Part shown: piece by piece, positions 19,545-28,137 of the stretch | How positions within the stretch are numbered: position 1 is the first letter of the stretch | Layout: the number at the start of each line of letters is the position of its first letter | DNA from: Sphingorhabdus sp. SMR4y | Lineage (GTDB): Bacteria; Pseudomonadota; Alphaproteobacteria; Sphingomonadales; Sphingomonadaceae | NCBI RefSeq assembly: GCF_002218195.1 | Contig: NZ_CP022336.1 | Span: forward strand, 372,001-436,000 | Length of the DNA stretch: 64,000 nucleotides | Direction: 5' to 3' | Position numbers and translations under genes: made by a program | The notes under the pieces: generated by a model | What the model saw: the letters and a program-made list of their open reading frames with translations, nothing else | Told to the model about the DNA's origin: nothing | The model's database searches: none

Positions 19545-19759
19545 TCACTTGAAGTCCAAGTATGATGCGCGAAGGGCCACCGCGTAAAGGACGACGGGGC
19601 CCCACCATTTTACCGCTCCGGCGGCTGGGCCGCCTTACACGATAAAATCGTTTCCCCCATCGCCGCTTCGCGGCCGCCTGTTCCAGCCGGTCCTGTGACC
19701 CGGTAGCCCTCCACGCATCACGAGACTTGTCGTCATTTTGACAAATTTCAGGAGGTAGT
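19545..19759 (+). other. GC-rich structured leader before the 73-residue gene
   Basis: Noncoding. Contains many short inverted repeats (for example CCGGCGGCTGGGCCGCC and GCCGGTCCTGTGACCCGGT). It ends in TTTCAGGAGG next to the ATG at 19760. Confidence 0.35.
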
Positions 19760-19981
19760 ATGACACAGGTTATAGATACGGTATTTGATGCACAAAGCTA
19801 TTTTGCGGCAGTAGAAACAGCGGAACGAAGGGCTCTACACAGCTTCTTTGATCAGCATGTCGTTGAGGACGACGACCAGGGTTATGTAGCACTGGATGAA
19901 GGAGATTATAACGCGCTACCGACATGGGCAATGAACCGGGTTGTCCATACTGTCCATGGGGCGCTGCTGGATGAATTCTAA
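19760..19981 (+). CDS. Small acidic protein of unknown function
   Basis: A 73-residue acidic protein (VVEDDDQGYVALDEGDYNALPTWAMNRVVHTVHGALLDEF). Not recognised. The very strong AGGAGG six bases before ATG and the terminator right after it support a real gene. No membrane segment or signal peptide. Confidence 0.6.
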   Translation: MTQVIDTVFDAQSYFAAVETAERRALHSFFDQHVVEDDDQGYVALDEGDYNALPTWAMNRVVHTVHGALLDEF

Positions 19982-19994
19982 GGACGGCACACAG

Positions 19995-20029
19995 GGCAGG
20001 GGCCGGAAACGGTCTCTGCCTTTATTTTT
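19995..20029 (+). terminator. Intrinsic terminator after the 73-residue gene
   Basis: Stem GGCAGGGGCCG / CGGTCTCTGCC with G-T pairs, loop GAAA, then TTTATTTTT. Confidence 0.75.
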
Positions 20030-20054
20030 GTTCGCTTCAGAAAGTGGTAGCGCC

Positions 20055-20106
20055 GAAAATGTCTTTCAAACCTAGCCTCCCGACCGTCGGCCTGAAAGAC
20101 ATTTTC
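20055..20106. repeat. 14-base inverted repeat in the possible oriT region
   Basis: GAAAATGTCTTTCA at 20055-20068 and its exact reverse complement at 20093-20106, separated by 24 bases. There is no T run at its end, so it is not an ordinary terminator. It lies in a gene-free stretch upstream of the RHH-traD-traI unit, where oriT of TrwA/TrwB/TrwC-type systems sits. Confidence 0.7.
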
Positions 20107-20164
20107 TGCACTGTCGGTTGGCTTAAACCTAACAGGGAGAAACACAAGGTACTTTGCCGAAAGT

Positions 20165-20338
20165 CGATTCTATACAATCATTGTGGGAATCGAGTTGCTA
20201 ACTATCAGGAATAAAGATTATTCAGAATTTCCGTATCGATTCTGGCCATTTGCGACCCGGGCTGGCGTTGATATGGAAAACACCCAAATCGGGTGACATA
20301 GGGGCAGCGGAATCCCCATTCTGCTGCCCTTATTTTTT
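20165..20338 (+). ncRNA. Possible structured RNA ending in a terminator
   Basis: Successive hairpins: 20165-20192 (CGATTC..GAATCG around ACAAT-c-ATTGT), a weak GAATA/TATTC hairpin near 20210-20225, a small ACCC/GGGT hairpin near 20282-20294, and a terminator at 20302-20329 (12-base stem with one mismatch, CCCC loop) followed by TTATTTTTT. No protein-coding frame precedes the terminator, so whatever it ends is a noncoding transcript, or the structures belong to oriT. Confidence 0.4.
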
Positions 20339-20388
20339 GCTCGTGCTTTAGTTTGAAATTCTAGCCATCGGGTAATTGTGGAGCGCTG

Positions 20389-20583
20389 ATGTCAAGCATC
20401 AGCGCGCGTTTTTATCCATGCTATCCACGTGGCATAACGCCACATGATGTAATCGAGAAAATTCCTGGAAATTTACTGCCGAGCTGGGAACAAAAGAGTG
20501 CACACCGTACGCAGCTCGCTGCCTTGGTTATCTTCATTGATATCAACTGGTTAAGTCCCAAAATCGCCCGATGTAACAGATAA
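20389..20583 (+). CDS. Doubtful small open frame
   Basis: A 64-codon frame with GGAG five bases before ATG. The translation (MSSISARFYPCYPRG...) shows no domain or clear composition bias. It sits in the otherwise gene-free region 19982-20750 and may be chance. Confidence 0.2.
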   Translation: MSSISARFYPCYPRGITPHDVIEKIPGNLLPSWEQKSAHRTQLAALVIFIDINWLSPKIARCNR

Positions 20584-20668
20584 ATCCTCTAAGACTTGGT
20601 GGGTTTTTGGCAAGTCTTAGCCCAATCACATCGCCGCAAAGCATTGATAAATAATGAAATATAACCGA

Positions 20669-20697
20669 TTGACTTAGACTTGTTCACGATTTATTCT
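20669..20697 (+). promoter_or_regulatory. Promoter for the RHH-traD-traI unit
   Basis: TTGACT at 20669-20674, 17-base spacer, TATTCT at 20692-20697. This is a good sigma70-type match 54 bases before the first start codon. It implies an untranslated leader that includes the hairpin at 20723. Confidence 0.55.
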
Positions 20698-20722
20698 TAT
20701 TGGGCTTTTCGAAGGGTGAACC

Positions 20723-20746
20723 AGGTTCTTGAACGTCAAGGAACCT
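20723..20746 (+). promoter_or_regulatory. Hairpin covering the ribosome-binding site
   Basis: AGGTTCTTGA / TCAAGGAACCT, a 10-base stem with one bulged G and a three-base loop. It contains the AAGGA Shine-Dalgarno of the gene at 20751. Formation of the hairpin would hide the ribosome-binding site. Confidence 0.5.
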
Positions 20747-20750
20747 GAGT

Positions 20751-21083
20751 ATGACCAACCATATTTGTTTACAAACCTATCTTTCTTATCCGCTTGCACA
20801 GTGGGTCAGATCGGAAGCTGATGACCACGGCGAATGTGTCAGCGTATTCATTCGCGATCTTGTCATGGCGGCATATATTGCGCAGGATGAAGGTCATAAT
20901 GATACTCTAAAAGGCCTCGACAAAGCCCGCGAGATTGTATTTTCCTCCGTAGCGCTTGATGCCATTTTAAGCGCCCACCCGGACAGCTCACTTCGGCAAA
21001 AAACCCATGATGCATATGGTCGTCGCTTACAGCGATTGGGGCTTGCTCCAGCCTCTTCGAATGGAGGCCGTGATGAAGCGTAA
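20751..21083 (+). CDS. Small RHH-like protein, possible relaxosome accessory factor
   Basis: A 110-residue protein. The N-terminal part has a beta strand then two helices in the style of a ribbon-helix-helix (ICLQTYLSYPLAQWVRSEADDHGECVSVFIRDLVMAAYIAQ); the rest is helical. Placed directly before the coupling protein and relaxase, it matches the position of TrwA in R388-type systems, which binds oriT and represses the unit. It overlaps traD by 11 bases. The identity as a TrwA analogue is inference from fold and order. Confidence 0.6.
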   Translation: MTNHICLQTYLSYPLAQWVRSEADDHGECVSVFIRDLVMAAYIAQDEGHNDTLKGLDKAREIVFSSVALDAILSAHPDSSLRQKTHDAYGRRLQRLGLAPASSNGGRDEA

Positions 21084-23346
21084 TATTGTAAACTTCACGC
21101 GCGGTAGCCAGCTTCTCGGACACTTTGGTTTCATGTTCGCAAGTGGGCTTAAAGCTCCTCTGATCATTGCTGCCGTTCTCTTGGTAGGCATCTCCTATTG
21201 GATGGTGACATCGGGTCTTACCGACCATCAGCGCTACCTTGCGGGTATGAACCTTTATGCTTTGTTTTATGGGTTCATGGAGTTTGATCCTACCAAGCCG
21301 GTTAATCTTGATCTTGCGGGCGGCGCGAGCATGGAAATGGCGATTTCAGCGGTTCAGAACTTCCCTCCGGTCGAGCGTGCAATGGAAGCATTATGGACAG
21401 CCCTCCGCACAGCTTTGGCCATTTCTGCATTGCTGTTCCTGCCTGCCTTTATAATATTTTATTGGGTGGCAGAATATTTTGGCGGCCGGTCGAAAGAAAG
21501 CAAACATGAACGCGGCGCGCAACTTGCAACATTGCCCGAACTGAAAGCGGAAATAACTCGTCATAATGCTAGCGAGCAGGCACGGGAAATGAAAGCAGAA
21601 CTGGGCTGGCGCTGGCGTTTAGCGGGGCAAGAACGTCTTGCTGCGGCAGGCTATTACCAGCCCTCCAAACTTGCAGGCGTTCGTTATCCGTGGCGGCTTG
21701 AACAGAGCCATGCGATGCTGATCGGAACCACCGGAACCGGTAAAACCGTTGCCCTGCTGGAGATGATAGATGAGGCCCGCAGAAAGGGACAGCGCGCCGT
21801 CATATTCGATCTGACCGGCGCTTTTATCGAACATTTCTATGACGCCTCGCGCGATGTCATATTAAACCCGCTTGATGCCCGCTGTCCGCAATGGAGCGTG
21901 TTCAATGATTGCAGCACCATTGCCGAATTCCACAGCGCCGCTGAAGCGATAGTACCGCAGGATGGCGGCGGCGAAGATCAGTTCTGGGTTATCGGTGCGC
22001 GCTCGCTGTTTGTGCAATCGTGCATGCAGCTGATGAAAGCCGGAACGCCGACCAATGAGGCGCTGGCCGAGAAGCTCATTACTGCTGACCTGACAGATGT
22101 GCACAAGCTTTTGAAAGGCACAGTAGCGGAGCAATTAACCGCGCCCAAAGCGGCCCGCATGGCAACTTCGATCCGGGCTGTGTTTAATGCAAACGCCGAG
22201 GCCCTAATGCTGCTGCCCAAACATGGTCCGCAGTTTTCAATCCGCGACTGGATAAAAGATGAATCCGCGCGTGGTGGGATCATATTTATATCCGCGCGCT
22301 ATGTCGACATGAGTATCTGTTCCAAGCTGCTTACCTTGTGGATGGACACCGCGATGAATACCCTTATGTCGATGAGCCGGACATCCGATTTGCGGGTGTG
22401 GTTCATGATTGACGAACTGGGCGCATTGCACCGGCTGCCAGCACTGGAAAAAGGTTTGCAAACGGCCCGAAATTTTGGCGGCGCTATCGTCACTGGCATC
22501 CACGCATTTGCCAAACTTAAAGAAGTCTACGGTGAAAATATGGCGATGACATTGTCTTCGCTTGCGCGCACCAAATTAATCCTGGCGACGGCTGACCGGG
22601 AAACGGCAACATGGTGTTCGGACTTTATCGGTCACCGGCAAATACGCGACATGGAAGAAGGCTATAGTTACGGCTATAACAATGCCCGTGATGCGGTCAG
22701 CCTGACCCCAAGAAGGCAGATCGAGCCATTGCTGCTACCCGATCAGTTTATGAACTTGCCGCGCCTCAATGGTTACATAAAATTTCCCGATGGCTTCCCC
22801 GCTGCACCGGTTAAACTGATCCCGCAATCCTGGCCCAGTCTAGCCGAAGGATATATTGCGCGGGCATTTGATGAACCCGATGAAACCGGACAATCCTATG
22901 TACCTCGTCAAGAACCTCTGCCGTCTTCGAAGCCTGATGGGACAGATAAAAATAGCCACGGCGGGGAGGTAGAACCAGCAGCGGACTCCGATGACAACGA
23001 AGAAGGCGTCAAACAATCTGCGGCCGATCAGAAGGAGTTTGCCTTTCGGGAACCCGAAGAAATCACCGACGTCCAGTTGCCCGATGAGCCTCGAGATAAA
23101 ATACTCAAGGATGGCACGGTGGATCCCGCTACCGATGGTCCAGGTAATTCGCTCGGCAAGGATGAGCAGGCGCCATCACCGTCTCCCGAAGATGACAAAC
23201 AGCAGCGCTCTGATCTGCCTGATCCATCCGATCCTGCAAACAAGGCCCGGTCGCTGAGCAGTCTGCCGCGTGATGCTGGCCGGGATCTTCGCGAGGGCGC
23301 TGTGCGTGATGAGCCGGACCGCGATATCGGCGAATATGACATGTGA
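21073..23346 (+). CDS. traD: Type IV coupling protein TraD
   Basis: A 757-residue inner-membrane ATPase that links the relaxosome to the secretion channel. Two N-terminal membrane segments (PLIIAAVLLVGISYWMVTSG, and AISALLFLPAFIIFYWVAEYF). Walker A at about residue 218 (GTTGTGKTVALLE), then FDLTGAFIEHFYD and MIDELGALHRLPALEKGLQTARNFGG, as in TraD/TrwB. The C-terminal 180 residues are a hydrophilic acidic tail that may contact the relaxase. The start is MKRNIVNF, since the longer frame lies inside the preceding gene. Next gene: relaxase, 43 bases downstream. Confidence 0.93.
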   Translation: MKRNIVNFTRGSQLLGHFGFMFASGLKAPLIIAAVLLVGISYWMVTSGLTDHQRYLAGMNLYALFYGFMEFDPTKPVNLDLAGGASMEMAISAVQNFPPVERAMEALWTALRTALAISALLFLPAFIIFYWVAEYFGGRSKESKHERGAQLATLPELKAEITRHNASEQAREMKAELGWRWRLAGQERLAAAGYYQPSKLAGVRYPWRLEQSHAMLIGTTGTGKTVALLEMIDEARRKGQRAVIFDLTGAFIEHFYDASRDVILNPLDARCPQWSVFNDCSTIAEFHSAAEAIVPQDGGGEDQFWVIGARSLFVQSCMQLMKAGTPTNEALAEKLITADLTDVHKLLKGTVAEQLTAPKAARMATSIRAVFNANAEALMLLPKHGPQFSIRDWIKDESARGGIIFISARYVDMSICSKLLTLWMDTAMNTLMSMSRTSDLRVWFMIDELGALHRLPALEKGLQTARNFGGAIVTGIHAFAKLKEVYGENMAMTLSSLARTKLILATADRETATWCSDFIGHRQIRDMEEGYSYGYNNARDAVSLTPRRQIEPLLLPDQFMNLPRLNGYIKFPDGFPAAPVKLIPQSWPSLAEGYIARAFDEPDETGQSYVPRQEPLPSSKPDGTDKNSHGGEVEPAADSDDNEEGVKQSAADQKEFAFREPEEITDVQLPDEPRDKILKDGTVDPATDGPGNSLGKDEQAPSPSPEDDKQQRSDLPDPSDPANKARSLSSLPRDAGRDLREGAVRDEPDRDIGEYDM

Positions 23347-23389
23347 AACCTGCGCGGTGGAGGGCGCGTCCAAATGATGGGAATTGACT

Positions 23390-26317
23390 ATGCTCTCTGC
23401 CTCAAATGTTCGCTCTGCGGGCGGCGCTGCAACTTATTTTGCGGCGGATAACTATTATACCAAAGCTGATGCCGACCGGTCCGGTCAGTGGATTGGAGAA
23501 GGAGCGGAGCGGTTAGGTTTAAAAGGTCAAGTAGATGCGCCAGCCTTTGAAGCTCTGCTGCGCGGTGAATTGCCAAATGGCGAGCGAGTGGGCAGCGATA
23601 AACAATATCACCGCGCCGGAACCGATCTTACCTTCTCGCTACCCAAAAGCTGGTCGCTGATCGCTCTGGTTGGCGGCGATAAAAGGATTATCGATGCGTA
23701 CCGGACAGCGGTCACAGATACGCTGCAATGGGCCGAGAAAAATGTCGCCGAAACGCGGGTTTTTTCCCGAGGCAAGATCAAGCCCATTGGAACGGGCAAT
23801 CTGACGATTGGACTGTTTCAGCATGACACCAATCGCAATTCTGAACCCAATGTTCATTTTCACGCGGTTGTCGCCAATGTGACGCAAGGCCCGGACGCAA
23901 AATGGCGGGCGCTGCATAATGACAAGCTCTGGTCGAACAACACGCTTCTAAATAGCATGACGATGGCGCGCTTTCGTCTTGAAATCGAAAAGCTTGGCTA
24001 TCAGCCTGCCCATCAGGGCAAGCACGGTAATTTTGAAGCCGCAGGTATATCGCGCGAAGCGGTTATGGCCTTTTCTACGCGCCGACAGGAGGTACTTGAT
24101 GCGCGCCGGGGACCAGGACTGGAAGCTGGCAAGATTGCCGCTCTGGCAACGCGCGCACCCAAAGAAGCCATAAAGGACAGGGATGCCTTGTCTGCAACAT
24201 GGCAGGAAGCTGCAAAGGCGATGGAGCTCGATCTTGGCGGATTGATCGACAAAGCCAATATTCGCGCAGCAGGACTGGAGATTGATCAAAACCCCAATCT
24301 ATCACTGGCGCAAAAAGGAATGATTTTTCTCAGGGCGTTTGCAGAAAAAATTCAAGGATTTGGGCCAAAGCCCTCCGCAGATCCTTTGGTGCCAGCGCAT
24401 ATCCTCAATAAACCCCGCGAAGAGATAGCCGCAGCGCAGGCGGCCGCTTCAGCCATTCGCCATCTGAGCCAGCGCGAAGCAGCATTTGGGGTATATGATG
24501 TTTATAAGACTGCTTTGGATTTTGGCCTCCCGACATCCATTGCTCATGTTGAACGCCGCGTCAGGGCACTTGTCAGGGAAGGTGAGCTTGTTCGGGGCAA
24601 AGGACGCGACCGGGATTTTGTCACCACGCGCGATGCCTTGCAGATCGAGCAGCGCATAATTGGACAGGTGGAAGCGGGCAGGGGCAAGGCGGAGCCGCTT
24701 TTGTCATCAGAATTGGCTGGCGAGCAGTTGCAGGCGGTCGCGGGTCTCAATTTTGGGATGACACTTAACAAAGGCCAGGAATCCGCCGGCCAGATGATAT
24801 TATCATCGTCCAATCGCATTATCGCGGTGCAGGGCATTGCAGGGGCAGGCAAAAGCAGCCTTCTCAAACCTGTCTCGCAGCTTCTTGGCGAGAATGGCAA
24901 AACGGTTCTGGGTCTCGCCGTCCAGAATACGCTCGTCCAGATGCTCGAACGCGATACCGGGATTGCGTCGATGACCTTGGCGCGCTTCATTGGAAGCCAC
25001 AAAAACCTCCTCAAGGAGGGAGCCGATAAAAAGGCTCTTACGGAAGCCAAAGCCGCCATGAAAAACCATGTGCTGGTTCTCGACGAGGCCTCGATGGTCT
25101 CCAATGTTGAAAAAGAAAAACTGGTCCGGCTCGCAAACCTGCTCGAGGTCGACCGTCTGGTTATGATCGGGGACAAGAAGCAGCTGGGTGCTGTCGATGC
25201 CGGCAAGCCCTTCGCGCTTGTGCAAGCCTCGGGCATTGATACCGCAAAAATGATCACCAATTTGCGCGCGCGTGATAAAATATTACGCCGCGCGCAATAT
25301 TCAGCCCAGGCCGGAAATATCGGCGAGGCTATGTCCTATTTGAAAGACCATATTACCGAAACCAAAGAGGGTAGCGCCCTAATCGCCGCCGAACGCTGGT
25401 TAGCGCTTTCTCCACAAGACCGGCAATCCACCGCCATCTATGCATCAGGACGAGCGCTGCGCACAGCCGTCAATGAAGCGGTCCAGGCCGGGCTTAAACA
25501 AAACGGTGAACTGGGAAAACGAGGGCAAAAACTGGACACCTTCTCCCGCGTCAACAGCACCCGCGAGGAACTGCGCTATATTCACAGCTACAAACCCGGC
25601 ATGATGATTGAACTTAAAGCTCCGGACAGAAGTCAGCGCCTTGGCAAGGGGCAATATGATGTGGTCTCGGTCGATGAGCGCGCAAAGCAGCTTGTCCTGA
25701 AAGATCGTGGGGGCAGGGAGCGGAGCTTTCAGGTGAGCAAGCTTCGCGCAAATGCATCTGAAGACCAGATCGCTCTCTATGAAAAGAAGCAGCTCGATAT
25801 TTATGCGGGTGATAAAATTCGCTGGACCGACAGCGATCACAAACGCGGGTTGTTCAACGCGGATCAGGCAAATATTACAGCAATTGATGCTGGGCATGTT
25901 CACTTGCGAACATCTTCCGGCATCGAGCATCGTCTGCCCCATAGCGATCCCATGCTAAAACGTATTGATCTGGCTTACGCGCTCAATGCGCATATGGCGC
26001 AGGGGCTTACTTCTGATCGCGGGATTGCGGTCATGGATAGCCGCGAGCGCAATCTTTCCAACAAGCAGACATTTCTGGTTACGATTACGAGATTGCGGGA
26101 TGGTTTGACGCTCATCGTTGATAACCGCGAGAAACTGGAAGCAGCAGTCGAGAAAAATGACGGCGCAAAAAGATCGGCGCTTGAAGTGACACAGCGTCTC
26201 GGCAAAGCCGCAGCGACTGGGCTTGCGAAAGGAAATGAAATTGCGCCCAAAGAACCGCAAAAGGACCAGCGAGAACTTGAAAAAGAACACAGCAAGCCGT
26301 TGGATATGGGGATTTAG
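23390..26317 (+). CDS. traI: MobF relaxase-helicase TraI/TrwC type
   Basis: A 975-residue relaxase that nicks oriT, stays bound to the 5' end and unwinds the plasmid. The relaxase domain is N-terminal: twin Tyr22/Tyr23 (ADNYYTK) and the metal-binding histidines in LFQHDT and NVHFHAVVANV. The RecD-like helicase follows: Walker A near residue 483 (GIAGAGKSSLLK), Walker B VLVLDEASMV, and QGLTSDRGIAVMDS near the C-terminus. The size matches TrwC of R388 rather than the larger F TraI. The ATG at 23390 is preferred over the TTG two codons upstream. Confidence 0.94.
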   Translation: MLSASNVRSAGGAATYFAADNYYTKADADRSGQWIGEGAERLGLKGQVDAPAFEALLRGELPNGERVGSDKQYHRAGTDLTFSLPKSWSLIALVGGDKRIIDAYRTAVTDTLQWAEKNVAETRVFSRGKIKPIGTGNLTIGLFQHDTNRNSEPNVHFHAVVANVTQGPDAKWRALHNDKLWSNNTLLNSMTMARFRLEIEKLGYQPAHQGKHGNFEAAGISREAVMAFSTRRQEVLDARRGPGLEAGKIAALATRAPKEAIKDRDALSATWQEAAKAMELDLGGLIDKANIRAAGLEIDQNPNLSLAQKGMIFLRAFAEKIQGFGPKPSADPLVPAHILNKPREEIAAAQAAASAIRHLSQREAAFGVYDVYKTALDFGLPTSIAHVERRVRALVREGELVRGKGRDRDFVTTRDALQIEQRIIGQVEAGRGKAEPLLSSELAGEQLQAVAGLNFGMTLNKGQESAGQMILSSSNRIIAVQGIAGAGKSSLLKPVSQLLGENGKTVLGLAVQNTLVQMLERDTGIASMTLARFIGSHKNLLKEGADKKALTEAKAAMKNHVLVLDEASMVSNVEKEKLVRLANLLEVDRLVMIGDKKQLGAVDAGKPFALVQASGIDTAKMITNLRARDKILRRAQYSAQAGNIGEAMSYLKDHITETKEGSALIAAERWLALSPQDRQSTAIYASGRALRTAVNEAVQAGLKQNGELGKRGQKLDTFSRVNSTREELRYIHSYKPGMMIELKAPDRSQRLGKGQYDVVSVDERAKQLVLKDRGGRERSFQVSKLRANASEDQIALYEKKQLDIYAGDKIRWTDSDHKRGLFNADQANITAIDAGHVHLRTSSGIEHRLPHSDPMLKRIDLAYALNAHMAQGLTSDRGIAVMDSRERNLSNKQTFLVTITRLRDGLTLIVDNREKLEAAVEKNDGAKRSALEVTQRLGKAAATGLAKGNEIAPKEPQKDQRELEKEHSKPLDMGI

Positions 26318-26340
26318 ATGATCTCAGGGCAAACCTCTGA

Positions 26341-26976
26341 TCAAAGCGCGCGACCAAACCAAAGCACGCGGCCTGCGATATGGACCGTGCTGCGATCAAT
26401 ATCCTCCCAGGTCGGATAGGTCGGGTTGTCGCTGGCAATGGTAATGAACGGGCTATCGGGCCTTAGTGCAATGCGTTTGACCACCAGCGTATCATCGATC
26501 CGCATAACATAAACACCATCGCGCAGCCGCGAACCATGGTCAGAGGCATCCACCAGAACGTCATCGCCGTCCGACAGGGTTGGTTCCATGGAATCGCCCA
26601 TAACGCGGACCACAGAGAGGCTGACGCCCCTAGCCGGAGTCAGTTTGCGCAGCCAGCGTTCATCGAACGAAAAACGCGTTTTCCTATCCTCGCTTGTCGC
26701 CAGAGCGCCATGTCCTGCAGAAACATTGACATCGAGTACGGGGACTTCGACCATGCCGTCACTGCCAGTTGGCGGCGGCCCGCCCAATAGTTGTTCGTCA
26801 ATACCGTAAAAGCTCGCCAGCCTAAGTCTGTCCTCAGGGTCCAGCTTGCGCGGTGTACCGCGCTTTATGAACTGCTGGATATAAGCTGCATTACGGCCAA
26901 GCATTTTTGAAAGACCGGAATAATCATCCCCGTTTTCGCGGATCAACCGATCCAGAGTTTCTCGTACATCATCCAT
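26341..26976 (-). CDS. S24-family (CI/LexA-like) repressor
   Basis: A 211-residue repressor with an Xre-like N-terminal HTH (DDYSGLSKMLGRNAAYIQQFIKRG) and a C-terminal peptidase S24 domain. The self-cleavage features are complete: Ala87-Gly88 (VSAGHGA), Ser129 (VMGDSMEP) and Lys167 (LVVKRIA). RecA filament would be expected to trigger cleavage. It differs from chromosomal LexA in its Xre-type rather than winged-helix DNA-binding domain. Palindromic operators and a GTTC-N7-GTTC box lie in its promoter. The divergent small gene at 27085 completes a phage-switch-like layout. Confidence 0.9.
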   Translation of the reverse strand: MDDVRETLDRLIRENGDDYSGLSKMLGRNAAYIQQFIKRGTPRKLDPEDRLRLASFYGIDEQLLGGPPPTGSDGMVEVPVLDVNVSAGHGALATSEDRKTRFSFDERWLRKLTPARGVSLSVVRVMGDSMEPTLSDGDDVLVDASDHGSRLRDGVYVMRIDDTLVVKRIALRPDSPFITIASDNPTYPTWEDIDRSTVHIAGRVLWFGRAL

Positions 26977-27000
26977 CTTTTGTGCCTTTTGACCCCTCAA

Positions 27001-27053
27001 TAGGAATTATCCTAGACAATATGCAATCTTCCTACTAGGAACATAACAAGAAC
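27001..27053 (-). promoter_or_regulatory. Operator cluster of the S24 repressor promoter
   Basis: Three sites: TAGGA-ATTA-TCCTA at 27001-27014, the perfect palindrome TTCCTA-C-TAGGAA at 27029-27041, and GAAC-N7-GAAC at 27039-27053, overlapping the palindrome. The overlap suggests that two repressors (plasmid S24 and host LexA) could compete. Lies between the repressor and the divergent gene at 27085. Confidence 0.65.
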
Positions 27054-27084
27054 ACAAGCAATTTATGATTCGAGGAGGCCTCAT

Positions 27085-27297
27085 ATGAAACTGTTGGATC
27101 GTATCGAAAAGCATCTCAAGCAGACACATATGTCGCCGACGCGGTTTGGCAGGCGCGCTGTCGGTGATCCGCGGTTTGTTCTGGATTTGAGGGAAGGGCG
27201 TAGGCCGCGGGCTAGGACGTTGAGGAGGGTGGAAGCCTACTTGGCTAGTTCCGATGAGAAGACCCGAGACGAGAACATTGTTCCGTCGACAAGTTAG
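27085..27297 (+). CDS. Small basic DNA-binding-like protein
   Basis: A 70-residue protein rich in arginine with an HTH-like core (LKQTHMSPTRFGRRAVGDPRFVLDLREGRRPRARTLRRVEAYLAS). It resembles short XRE-type helix-turn-helix proteins found in sphingomonads (from memory). GAGGAGG precedes the ATG. It is divergent from the S24 repressor and shares its operators, so it may act like a Cro partner. That role is inference. Confidence 0.6.
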   Translation: MKLLDRIEKHLKQTHMSPTRFGRRAVGDPRFVLDLREGRRPRARTLRRVEAYLASSDEKTRDENIVPSTS

Positions 27298-27357
27298 GGA
27301 ATCCACTACGACATAATTTTTGAATTTGTTACTTTTTGTTGGTCCCGGATATTTTCA

Positions 27358-28059
27358 TTACATCCGCTTGAGGGTTAAGCGGCCAGCCGTATTCATCGCT
27401 CGCCGCCATTGACGTTCTGTCCAGAAAGTCCCTTCAAGAATATCTCTCTTATAGTCGTAGGACAGGCACGCAGACGCGCTGAATTCCGGATCATCCGCCT
27501 GATTGTCGGTGTCGTTAGTTTGATCGTAGAAATAGCATAGCGATGACGGCTGACCTTCGCTCTTCTTGCGAGGTATGACAATATTAGTCTGAGATTCTTT
27601 GATGGGAGTATCCTGTCTCGGATTTGTCACGGTGATTTTGATCGACCACCAGCTTTGCTCGATCTCGGCTTTGAGGCCCACCTGCATCAACGGCTCCAAA
27701 TCATTCTGATCGCAGGATTTGATATCGAAAGAACGTCGCCCGTCTTTAGCAGCCTCCAAAATCTGTTCCTGACGTGACCAATTGCTCTCCAGGAGCATTT
27801 CCCATTCACCGTTTAAATCAGGGAAAATCTTGTCATTCAGATCTGGAATGAACGGGATTTTGGCGCTCCACGACCATATTTTTCGCCAGATCGGATTGAA
27901 TGCAAAACCAAGCAAAATTACCCAGACAATGCCGGGAATAGCAAGCAATCTGACCTCGAATCCAAAAGCGTCCGTTGCCAACTCGATTACGAGGAAAACC
28001 GTCAAGGTCAGGAACGAAATCAAGTAGGTCAATGACCTGAGCGGGAAAATTTTGTACAT
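27358..28059 (-). CDS. cap15: Cap15-like CBASS effector (2TM + beta-rich domain)
   Basis: A 233-residue protein with two membrane helices at about residues 10-30 and 36-54, then a soluble domain starting at PDLNGEWEML and rich in beta strands to the end. This is the architecture of the SMODS-associated 2TM beta-strand-rich effectors (Cap15), where cyclic-nucleotide binding triggers oligomerisation and inner-membrane disruption. It is transcribed divergently from the CD-NTase gene across a 78-base spacer; effector genes usually sit in the same operon. Assignment rests on topology, the DLNGEW signature and context. A specific ligand cannot be read from the sequence. Confidence 0.8.
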   Translation of the reverse strand: MYKIFPLRSLTYLISFLTLTVFLVIELATDAFGFEVRLLAIPGIVWVILLGFAFNPIWRKIWSWSAKIPFIPDLNDKIFPDLNGEWEMLLESNWSRQEQILEAAKDGRRSFDIKSCDQNDLEPLMQVGLKAEIEQSWWSIKITVTNPRQDTPIKESQTNIVIPRKKSEGQPSSLCYFYDQTNDTDNQADDPEFSASACLSYDYKRDILEGTFWTERQWRRAMNTAGRLTLKRM

Positions 28060-28137
28060 ATTTTGTTCACGTCCCTTGAAATTGGCTAATTATGCACCAA
28101 GTGGATTGGAAAAGCACGAATTTTTGAGGATTTGCCT

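Noticed and set aside
20730-20745. A GAAC-N6-GAAC pattern before the RHH-like gene
   Set aside because: The spacing is six, not seven, and the sequence is better explained by the hairpin over the ribosome-binding site.
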